In this document: positions 25,263-32,913 of the stretch, piece by piece
Numbering within the stretch: position 1 is the first letter of the stretch
Layout of the letters: every line of letters begins with the position of its first letter
Origin: an uncultured Sphingorhabdus sp.
Lineage (GTDB): Bacteria > Pseudomonadota > Alphaproteobacteria > Sphingomonadales > Sphingomonadaceae
Length of the DNA: 32,913 nt
Direction of reading: 5' to 3'
Assembly (NCBI RefSeq): GCF_937872355.1
Contig: NZ_CALMSV010000177.1
Location: forward strand, 1 to 32,913
The notes under the pieces: generated by a model
What the model saw: the letters and a program-made list of their open reading frames with translations, nothing else
Database searches by the model: none
What the model was told of the DNA's origin: nothing
Translations under genes and position numbers: made by a program

Positions 25263-25880
25263 TCAGCCTTCCTTTTCGAAAGCAACACTGATCCGCAATT
25301 TAACATCGTCGCCGACCATCGGGACATATTTGGTCATGCCCCATTCGCTGCGCTTGATCGTTGTGGCGGCATGGAAACCGATGGTTGCCTTTTTGTTCAT
25401 CGGGTTGCTGCCGGAACCTTCGAAGCGCGTTTCAAGTTCGACAGGCTTGGTTACGCCCAGCATGGTGAGATCGCCCTTGATGACGGCCTTTTGCCCGTCA
25501 ACAGTGACGCTGGTTGAAACAAAGCGCGCGCTTTCAAATTTGGCGACATCGAAGAAATCGGCGGTCTTCAGATGATCGGTCAGACCTTGGCTGGATGTAG
25601 CGACTGACGCAATCGGAATGGTGACATCCACTTTGGCTGCAGATGGGTTGGCCGGATCGATCTGGAGTGTGCCCTTGATGTCGCCGAACAAGCCGAAATA
25701 ATCGTTGAAACCGAAATGGTTGACCTGCCAGTTGACCTGCGAATGGCGACTGTCGACCGCGTAAGTCCCAGCGGCAACCCGCGCAGCATCTGCAACGCCT
25801 GGAAGTTGTGGCGCGGCATCTTGCTGAGCGAAAAGCGGGGTTGCGAGGATGAGGGGGAGGGCAATCAGGAACTTGCGCAT
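25263..25880 (-). CDS. YceI-family periplasmic lipocalin-like protein
   Basis: Secreted eight-stranded beta-barrel of the YceI family, which binds isoprenoid or other hydrophobic ligands; the cellular role is not settled. About 205 residues from the ATG at 25880; an adjacent ATG at 25883 is equally possible, with GGAG at 25887-25890. The signal peptide is MRKFLIALPLILATPLFA-QQ. The mature part shows the family start GTYAVDSRHSQVNWQVNHFGFNDYFGLF in outline, DHLKTADFFDVAKFESARF, and WGMTKYVPMVGDDVKLRISVAFE at the end. It lies downstream of ilvC on the same strand but behind a terminator. Confidence 0.93.
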   Translation of the reverse strand: MRKFLIALPLILATPLFAQQDAAPQLPGVADAARVAAGTYAVDSRHSQVNWQVNHFGFNDYFGLFGDIKGTLQIDPANPSAAKVDVTIPIASVATSSQGLTDHLKTADFFDVAKFESARFVSTSVTVDGQKAVIKGDLTMLGVTKPVELETRFEGSGSNPMNKKATIGFHAATTIKRSEWGMTKYVPMVGDDVKLRISVAFEKEG

Positions 25881-25894
25881 CATGGGCTCCAACT

Positions 25895-25928
25895 AAAATG
25901 GGGATGGAGCATGTGTTGCCCCATCCCC
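25895..25928 (-). terminator. Intrinsic terminator of the ilv transcript
   Basis: Read on the - strand: GGGGATGG (25928-25921), a 13-nt loop, CCATCCCC (25907-25900), then ATTTTAG. The 8-bp GC-rich stem plus T-tract lies 31 bp after the ilvC stop and 12 bp before the yceI ribosome binding site region, so it should end the ilvBNC message ahead of yceI. Confidence 0.75.
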
Positions 25929-25958
25929 TTGAAAGTCAACAGCCTTGCGGCCAATTGC

Positions 25959-27536
<1,578 letters not shown>

Positions 27537-27537
<1 letters not shown>

Positions 27538-29282
27538 TATACGAGCGCCTTCGCTTCGTCGTCCATCGTGCCCGAAACTTCGTCGGAGTGCAGGATCATT
27601 TCGGTATGCGCCGCGCCGCTGGGGATCATCGGGAAGCAATTGGCTTCCTTGGATACGCGGCAGTCGAACATCACCGGCCCGTCAAAAGCCAGCATTTCGG
27701 CGATGGCATCGTCGAGCTTCGCCGGATCGTCGCAACGAATGCCTTTCCAGCCATAGGCCTCTGCAAGCGCGACAAAATCGGGCAGGCTGTCTGAATAGCT
27801 GTTCGAATAGCGGCTTTCATAGGTTAGCTGCTGCCACTGGCGGACCATGCCCATCCATTCATTGTTGAGGATGAAGACCTTGACCGGCAGGCGGTATTGC
27901 GTCGCGGTGCCCAGCTCCTGGATGTTCATCTGGATCGATGCTTCACCCGCAATATCGATGACCAACGCGTCCGGATTACCCATCTGCGCACCGATGGCAG
28001 CCGGCAGGCCATAGCCCATGGTACCAAGCCCGCCGCTGGTCAGCCATTTATTGGGTGCATCGAAATGGAAGTGCTGCGCCGCCCACATCTGGTGTTGCCC
28101 CACTTCGGTGGTGATGATCGGCGCCTTGTCCTTTGTAAGCTCATAAAGCCGCTCAATCGCATATTGCGGCATGATCTCGGACTGGCTTGCCGGATAGTTC
28201 AGCGAGCCGACAGAGCGCCAACCCTTAATCCGCGCCCACCACTCATCCAGATTTTGCGGCTGCAGTTTGCGGCTGTTCCAGATGGTGATCATCTGGCGGA
28301 TCGCCTTACCCACATCGGCGACGATGGGCAGGTCGACACGCACGGTCTTGTTGATCGAACTACGGTCGATATCGATATGAACCTTGGTGCTGTTCGGCGA
28401 AAAGGCATCAAGGCGGCCCGTGACGCGGTCGTCGAAGCGCGCGCCGAGGCACAGCATGACATCGCACTGGTTCATCGCCATATTGGCTTCATAGGTGCCG
28501 TGCATCCCCAGCATGCCGAGCCAAGCCGGGTCGGAGGCAGGGAAGGAGCCGAGCCCCATCAAGGTCGAGGTGACCGGAGCACCCGAAAGCGTGGCGAGTT
28601 CGCGCAGCGCGGCGCTCGCATCCGGGCCTGAATTGATGATGCCACCGCCGGTATACAAGATCGGTGCTTTTGCCTTTGCCAGCAATTCAACCGCTTGGGT
28701 AATTGCAGCAAAATCGGCGTCGCCTGCTGGGATATAGCGCTTGGTGGCATTCGAACCATGACGGTCAAATTCGGCCGTAGCGACCTGCACATTTTTCGGG
28801 ATGTCGATAACGACCGGGCCCGGACGACCCTGGGTCGCAATATGAAATGCCTCGGCGACGACTGCACCCAGTTCGGCCGGGTCCTTCACCAGATAATTAT
28901 GCTTTGTGCAGTGGCGGGTGATGCCGATCGTGTCGGCTTCTTGGAATGCATCCGACCCGATCAGGTTGGTTGCGACCTGCCCGGTGATGCAGATCATCGG
29001 GATCGAATCCATGAAAGCGTCGGCGATGCCGGTGACAGCATTGGTCGCGCCCGGGCCAGAGGTAACCAGGACAACACCAGGCTTGCCGGTCGACCGGGCA
29101 TAGCCTTCAGCAGCATGCGCCGCGCCAGCTTCGTGGCGGACAAGCACGTGACGGATCTTGGGATGCTGGAAAAGCGCGTCGTAAATCGGCAGCACGGCGC
29201 CACCAGGATAGCCGAAAACGGTGTCCACGCCCTGGGCGAGCAGGGCTTCGATCAATATGTCTGCGCCGGAATTTTCGGCCAC
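27537..29282 (-). CDS. ilvB: Acetolactate synthase large (catalytic) subunit
   Basis: ThDP- and FAD-dependent enzyme that makes acetolactate or acetohydroxybutyrate, the first step of valine and isoleucine synthesis. 581 residues. The N-terminal pyrimidine-binding domain has FGYPGGAVLPIYDAL and the catalytic Glu in RHEAGAAHAAEGYAR (E51). A central FAD-type domain follows, and the C-terminal diphosphate-binding domain ends its motif with LNN (N473, N474). The usual GD(G/A) that begins that motif reads G446-E447-A448. The start is GTG at 29282, with AGGA a few bases upstream. It has its own candidate promoter and a terminator-like hairpin in the 5' leader. It is sometimes called ilvI. Confidence 0.97.
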
Positions 29283-29296
29283 TTTTCCTGTCCTTT

Positions 29297-29340
29297 AAAC
29301 AAACGAAGCCCGCCTATTGCTGCATCGCAACAAGGCGGGC
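29297..29340 (-). terminator. Terminator-like hairpin in the ilvB 5' leader
   Basis: On the - strand GCCCGCCT (29340-29333) pairs with AGGCGGGC (29315-29308). The interior can pair further (TGTTGC with GCAGCA, one G-U), giving a long stem with a 3-nt loop. A U-rich run TTCGTTTGTTTAA follows (29307-29295). It ends about 15-25 bp before the ilvB start codon, leaving no room for a promoter after it, so any ilvB transcript must pass through it. A nearby AGCCCGC (29351-29345) could compete for the same 3' arm in transcripts arriving from miaA. Confidence 0.65.
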
Positions 29341-29349
29341 AAGTGCGGG

Positions 29350-29378
29350 CTGTTACGGATTAGAAAATGGCATGTCAA
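29350..29378 (-). promoter_or_regulatory. Candidate sigma-70-type promoter of ilvB
   Basis: On the - strand, TTGACA (29378-29373) is a perfect -35 box; after a 17-bp spacer TAACAG (29355-29350) is a mediocre -10 box. The start point would be near 29343, giving a leader of about 60 nt that begins just before the terminator-like hairpin. It lies immediately after the miaA stop codon. Confidence 0.5.
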
Positions 29379-29381
29379 CAG

Positions 29382-30305
29382 TTAAAAATGAAATAATGTT
29401 TCAATTTTATCAAAATCAGCAACACAATATGCTTCCGTCCAACGTGGCCATTGCGCCGGTGGTTGGTTGCGAAACCAGGTATACTGCCGTTTGGCATATT
29501 GGCGCGTCGCCGCTTGACCTCGGGCGACGGCCTCCTCCATGGGAATTTCACTTCGAAGCATCGCCGCAATTTCAGGAACACCAATCGCGCGCAGCACCGG
29601 CGCATCGGGTGGCAGGTCAAGCGCGAGCAGCGCCTGGACCTCCTCAATCGCGCCTTGCTCCATCATTGTCGCAAAGCGTCGATCACATCGCTCGTGCAGC
29701 CAATCGCGCGGAGGCAGAAGGATGAGCGGGCGCAAATCAATGTCGCTACCAATTCCGCCCTCGCGCAACATTCGCCATTCAACGATAGTCTTGCCTGTGG
29801 AGCGGATGACCTCAAGTGCGCGTTTGATACGGCTGTCGTCATTGGGAGAGAGAACAACCGCGCTGGCCGCATCTTCGCTCGCGAGAGCTTCGAACGCAGC
29901 AGCAGTCGGCAGCGACCGAACCAAGCGGCGCACGTCCGGGTCAATCTCCGGTATCGGCGCGATGCCATCTAGTAACGCGCGCAGATATAGGCCGGTTCCA
30001 CCGACAAGCACGGGCAGGCGATCTTCTTCCCATGCCGCTTGTATTTCGTCTTTCGCATCCTGCGCCCAGCGAGCTGCTGAACAGGCTTCACGTCCGTCGA
30101 GATAGCCGAACAGCCGGTGCGGCGCAGTCGCCATTTCCGCTGCGCTGGGTTGCGCACTCAGGATTGGCAGATGCGCATAGACCTGGGCGCTGTCGGCGTT
30201 GATGATTGTCACCGGTTGCGATTGGGCAAGCCGCAATGCCAATGCAGTCTTGCCGCTGGCCGTGGGACCAGCAATAAGCGCCACTCTTTTTTGCGGATTC
30301 GTCAT
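29382..30305 (-). CDS. miaA: tRNA dimethylallyltransferase
   Basis: Transfers dimethylallyl from DMAPP to A37 of tRNAs reading UNN codons. 307 residues from the ATG at 30305. The P-loop GPTASGKT is at about 13-20, INADSAQVY holds the catalytic Asp, and [14 protein letters not shown] and the C-terminal [12 protein letters not shown] are family marks. A GTG at 30335 would extend it by 10 residues. The ATG is preferred because the P-loop normally lies within 10-20 residues of the start. The start codon shares CATG with the divergent serB start. It uses the same DMAPP pool that the MEP pathway (dxr) feeds. Confidence 0.95.
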   Translation of the reverse strand: MTNPQKRVALIAGPTASGKTALALRLAQSQPVTIINADSAQVYAHLPILSAQPSAAEMATAPHRLFGYLDGREACSAARWAQDAKDEIQAAWEEDRLPVLVGGTGLYLRALLDGIAPIPEIDPDVRRLVRSLPTAAAFEALASEDAASAVVLSPNDDSRIKRALEVIRSTGKTIVEWRMLREGGIGSDIDLRPLILLPPRDWLHERCDRRFATMMEQGAIEEVQALLALDLPPDAPVLRAIGVPEIAAMLRSEIPMEEAVARGQAATRQYAKRQYTWFRNQPPAQWPRWTEAYCVADFDKIETLFHF

Positions 30306-31215
30306 GACTTCAGCTTCTTCCACAAATGTTGCCACACTGATAGCCGCAGATCGTCTCGAAACCGGTCTGGTTTCAGAAGCTGAGGACCGGCTACGTGGTG
30401 CTGGAGCCGAGCCGATAGGGCATCATTGGTTCGAAGCGGAAAAGGCAATCGATATCGCTTTTGCCGGAAATATCGCCGCTGTGCGCGACGCCTTGCGCCC
30501 ACTCGAAAGCCAAACAGACATCGTCGTTCAACCCGCCTCTAATCGGCGCAAGATGCTGCTGGTGTCCGATATGGATAGCACGATCATCACCATCGAATGC
30601 ATTGACGAGTTGGCTGACTATGCGGGAATCAAGGCTGAGATTGCCGAGATCACCGAGCGCGCAATGCAGGGCGAACTCGATTTCGAAGGCGCGTTGCGAG
30701 CGCGCGTCGCCCTTCTCAAGGGATTACACCGTGATACCATTCGCCAATGTATCGACGAACGCGTCCGCCTGACTCCCGGCGCCGACATTTTGCTCAAGAC
30801 GATGCGCAGCTGGGGGGCACACGGCCTGCTGGTATCAGGCGGCTTTACCGATTTTGTTGCAGCGGTTGTTGATATGGCCGGTTTCGATAGCATGGCTGCC
30901 AACCGGCTTGGTATTTCGGGTGAATATCTGGATGGAACCGTTGACGGTGAAATTGTCGACGCCCGAGAAAAGGCGCGCCAATTGCATCAGGCCCGTCAAC
31001 AATTGGGTCTTAACCCCGAACTTGTGCTCGCAGCGGGCGATGGCGCGAACGATATATTGATGGTCGAAGCGGCTATTGAAGGCGGCGGTATCGGCGCCGC
31101 CTATCATGCCAAGCCCGCGCTTGCTGATAAATCCAATTTTGCTATTCGGCACAATGATTTGACTGCCCTGCTGTTTGCGCAAGGTGTGCGACGGACCGAG
31201 TGGGTTATGGGTTGA
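30304..31215 (+). CDS. serB: Phosphoserine phosphatase
   Basis: Last step of serine synthesis, hydrolysing O-phospho-L-serine. 303 residues: an N-terminal regulatory-type region (about 1-80), then a HAD phosphatase domain. The nucleophile motif is [19 protein letters not shown] (D89 and D91), the substrate-binding and cap region follows, [10 protein letters not shown] is motif II with Ser/Gly, and [12 protein letters not shown] is motif IV. The start ATG at 30304-30306 overlaps the divergent miaA start by two bases. The TGA stop shares its A with an ATG (31215) in frame with the superoxide dismutase gene. Confidence 0.95.
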   Translation: MTSASSTNVATLIAADRLETGLVSEAEDRLRGAGAEPIGHHWFEAEKAIDIAFAGNIAAVRDALRPLESQTDIVVQPASNRRKMLLVSDMDSTIITIECIDELADYAGIKAEIAEITERAMQGELDFEGALRARVALLKGLHRDTIRQCIDERVRLTPGADILLKTMRSWGAHGLLVSGGFTDFVAAVVDMAGFDSMAANRLGISGEYLDGTVDGEIVDAREKARQLHQARQQLGLNPELVLAAGDGANDILMVEAAIEGGGIGAAYHAKPALADKSNFAIRHNDLTALLFAQGVRRTEWVMG

Positions 31216-31247
31216 TGAAGGCGCGGGGCGCGCATAAGTTTATCGGC

Positions 31248-31781
31248 ATGAACCGAAAACTGATCCTTCTCCTCGCTCTAGCACCGCTCGCAGCGTGCAA
31301 GTCGCTCGAAAAACCTCAATCAAAAGCTGACGCTCGTGCAAATATGGCTGCTGCATCGTTGCAGTATACCGATGGCTCCGGAACCGCCAAATTCCTGCAG
31401 GAAAAGGGCGGAGTGCGCGGAAAGCTGTGGCTCCAAGTGCCCGGAAAAGGTAGCTATGCGATGCATGTGCATGCGGTGGGCAAATGTGAAGGGCCAGATT
31501 TTGCGAGTGCAGGGCCGCACTGGAACCCCGAAACCAAAAAGCATGGGCTGCACAATCCGGCCGGGCCGCATAAGGGCGATTTGCCCAATATTGAAGCTTA
31601 TTCAGACATCAATGTAGTTGTCGATTTCTTCCTGCCCAATGTGCGTCTGGTGGGCGAGCGTGGAATGCTCGATACCGACGGCGCAGCCTTGATTGTTCAC
31701 GAGCGTGCGGATGACAATATCACCGATCCAAGCGGAAACAGCGGCAAAAGGATAGTTTGCGGCGTTATAAACGCAGAGTAA
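31248..31781 (+). CDS. sodC: Cu/Zn superoxide dismutase, lipoprotein form
   Basis: Periplasmic, membrane-anchored enzyme that dismutates superoxide. 177 residues from the ATG at 31248. A lipoprotein signal peptide ends in the lipobox LAAC (C17), so it should be acylated. All metal ligands are visible: copper H73, H75, H91 and H151; zinc H91, H99, H108 and D111. Disulfide cysteines are C80 and C171, and the guiding arginine is R168 in GKRIVCG. An alternative ATG at 31215 overlaps the serB stop (TGATG) and would lengthen the n-region by 11 residues. Neither start has a clear ribosome binding site, so coupling to serB is plausible. Confidence 0.93.
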   Translation: MNRKLILLLALAPLAACKSLEKPQSKADARANMAAASLQYTDGSGTAKFLQEKGGVRGKLWLQVPGKGSYAMHVHAVGKCEGPDFASAGPHWNPETKKHGLHNPAGPHKGDLPNIEAYSDINVVVDFFLPNVRLVGERGMLDTDGAALIVHERADDNITDPSGNSGKRIVCGVINAE

Positions 31782-31784
31782 GCG

Positions 31785-32411
31785 TTAGCTCAGCTTGTCT
31801 GCGTAAAGCAGTGAGCCCGGGGCAAGTCGCGACAGCACCTGCCCAATATCGTCGAATGAAAAGGCGAAGCAACCTTGGCTGCGTCCGACCTTTCCTTGCG
31901 TCGCAACCATCGACTGGCTGACATAACGGGCAGGGTGGATGACGATGGCACGGTTTTCGGCCTGGTCATTTTCGGGATCGAGACCGATCAAACGGCGCGA
32001 CGCGCCATATTTGCCATAATAGGTTTCACCGATCAGATAAGCACCAGCGGATGTCGCTTCCGAACCCGGGATGTTGGAGAATTGCTGCAAGCGACCGCTA
32101 TGCGTGCGGTCGGAACCAATGCCGTGCGATACCAGCAGCGTGGTGTTGGTCCCGTCAATCATGTTGAACAGGTGAAAACGCGGCAGGCCTGAAGGTTGCG
32201 AAAAATCGGCAATCGCCAACAGGTCACGGCTGAAGATCTTGTCACCATGTTTGGCTAACGCCGCACCTGCGCGTGCAAGCAGGCGAGGATCAAGTTCAAC
32301 CGCGTTCATCGATTGCGCACGCGCGCCCGCAAGTGGGACCGATGCACAGGCAAGTCCGGCCCCCGCTAACGCGGCACGTTGTATGAAATGACGGCGACCC
32401 AGCTCTTTCAT
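31785..32411 (-). CDS. YkuD-type murein L,D-transpeptidase-like protein with Tat signal
   Basis: Predicted periplasmic enzyme of the murein L,D-transpeptidase catalytic-domain-like family. 208 residues from the ATG at 32411 (AGAGAA just upstream). The N-terminus MKELGRRHFIQRAALAGAG is a twin-arginine signal, with cleavage near ARA-Q. The catalytic region has RAIVIHPARYV (H159) and GKVGRSQGCFAFS with the nucleophile C181, the YkuD HxnSxGC arrangement. Other segments (LLVSHGIGSDRTHSG, GAYLIGETYYGKYG) match the family. Activity is inferred. The gene converges on sodC with only 3 bp between the stop codons and diverges from the next gene. Confidence 0.85.
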   Translation of the reverse strand: MKELGRRHFIQRAALAGAGLACASVPLAGARAQSMNAVELDPRLLARAGAALAKHGDKIFSRDLLAIADFSQPSGLPRFHLFNMIDGTNTTLLVSHGIGSDRTHSGRLQQFSNIPGSEATSAGAYLIGETYYGKYGASRRLIGLDPENDQAENRAIVIHPARYVSQSMVATQGKVGRSQGCFAFSFDDIGQVLSRLAPGSLLYADKLS

Positions 32412-32565
32412 TTCTCTAAAAATAGGCGACATGTTTTAACAATTGAAGGAGCGTGCGCGCGTTTCAACGCAAATTTCCGGCATTTCGGCTTGCCAATTAC
32501 CGCTTTGGGCATTTGTCATTTTCGTCCATTGGTCGTAAATCGGGCTGGAATTGCGGCGATACCAA

Positions 32566-32594
32566 TTGATTTTGGAAGTGATTTTCCGCATATC
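32566..32594 (+). promoter_or_regulatory. Possible promoter of the last gene
   Basis: TTGATT (32566-32571), 17-bp spacer, CATATC (32589-32594), about 40 bp before the ATG at 32633. Only a moderate match to the sigma-70 consensus. The 221-bp divergent gap 32412-32632 holds no other clear structure. Confidence 0.25.
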
Positions 32595-32632
32595 TCTACC
32601 ACTTTCGTAATATTGTGAAGCAACAGGGATAA

Positions 32633-32913
32633 ATGATGTTTGTGTTGAAGACGCGCGGAGTGGCATTGAGCGCACTTGGTTTGCTGCTGGCTGTTCCCGC
32701 CGCAGCACAAACGCCTGCAGCCGAGACTCCGGTTGCGCAGGATCCGGCCGCGCCGCAAACACCGGCCACCGAGCCGGCAACTGCTCAACCTGACCCAGCT
32801 GCATCGCCCGCGGTCGAACCGGCCACAGCGCCGGCGGTCGTGCCAACTCCCCAACCCGAGCCCGAGCCTAAGCCCAAACCGATAAAGAAAGGGCCACCAG
32901 ACAGCTTGAAACC
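32633..32913 (+). CDS. Secreted Pro/Ala/Glu-rich protein (3' part outside window)
   Basis: An open frame of 93 codons runs off the window end. Double ATG (32633 and 32636), preceded by AGGGA at about 32625-32629. The product starts with a standard signal peptide (MMFVLKTRGVALSALGLLLAVPAAA-QTP). It continues as a low-complexity linker of Ala, Pro, Thr, Glu and Gln that ends in PTPQPEPEPKPKPIKKGPP. Such linkers precede a folded periplasmic or cell-wall domain, which lies beyond the window, so no function can be named. Its divergent neighbour is the YkuD-type protein, which makes a cell-wall role possible but unproven. Confidence 0.75.
   Translation, partial: MMFVLKTRGVALSALGLLLAVPAAAQTPAAETPVAQDPAAPQTPATEPATAQPDPAASPAVEPATAPAVVPTPQPEPEPKPKPIKKGPPDSLK

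Noticed and set aside
29314-29334. Second copy of the leucine dehydrogenase dyad in the ilvB leader
   Set aside because: Only a TATTGC core is shared; the arms differ, and the segment is explained by the leader hairpin.
29369-29373. Mini-frame MPFSNP upstream of ilvB as an attenuation leader peptide
   Set aside because: It contains no Ile, Val or Leu codon and overlaps the spacer of the best promoter candidate.

Overview
This window is a piece of chromosome from an alphaproteobacterium, most likely a member of the Sphingomonadales (Sphingopyxis/Sphingorhabdus-like; the genus is a guess). The reasons are the gene order rpsB-tsf-pyrH-frr-uppS-cdsA-dxr-rseP-bamA-skp-fabZ with no lpxD, lpxA or lpxB around fabZ, a cysteine-free L31, an OmpH/Skp protein with a long Ala/Pro/Gln tail, and alphaproteobacterial-type LeuA, IlvC and IlvB. 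Nearly all of it is dense core metabolism. No insertion sequence, phage gene or CRISPR array is visible.

Positions 1-11397 hold translation and envelope biogenesis, all on the + strand. Ribosomal protein S2 (5' end cut by the window edge), EF-Ts, UMP kinase and ribosome recycling factor lead into a chain of overlapping genes for undecaprenyl diphosphate synthase, CDP-diacylglycerol synthase, DXP reductoisomerase and the RseP site-2 protease. BamA, a Skp-like periplasmic chaperone, FabZ, ribosomal protein L31 and tRNA-His follow. A bipartite palindromic repeat lies between rpsB and tsf, and two hairpins lie between tsf and pyrH.

Positions 11429-18466 hold a leucine-dehydrogenase-family gene behind a striking 23-bp dyad, an OmpA-like secreted protein, and a seven-gene cytochrome c maturation operon (ccmC-D-E-F-G-H-I), with successive genes from ccmD onward overlapping by ATGA. 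ccmA and ccmB are not present. Positions 18601-20535 encode a Kup potassium transporter.

Positions 20587-21874 are the one accessory-looking stretch. It has lower GC by eye, a TTG-started protein of unknown function preceded by alternating 7-bp repeats, and a small standalone HNH-type nuclease of the AHH family.

Positions 21937-29378 are a branched-chain amino acid district. leuA is preceded by a 15-residue leucine-rich leader peptide with mutually exclusive RNA pairings. A nitronate-monooxygenase-like gene and a GNAT acetyltransferase follow. On the - strand are a YceI-family protein, ilvC, ilvN and ilvB. ilvB has its own candidate promoter and a terminator-like hairpin in its 5' leader, but no obvious branched-chain leader peptide. 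With the leucine dehydrogenase upstream, both synthesis and interconversion of branched-chain amino acids are represented.

Positions 29382-32913 hold miaA (-) and serB (+), whose start codons share one CATG. A lipoprotein Cu/Zn superoxide dismutase follows, then a Tat-exported YkuD-type (L,D-transpeptidase-like) protein on the - strand, and finally the 5' end of a secreted Pro/Ala/Glu-rich protein cut by the window edge. No gene-free stretch exceeds about 225 bp; the largest are 21875-22094 (leuA leader region) and 32412-32632 (divergent promoter region).
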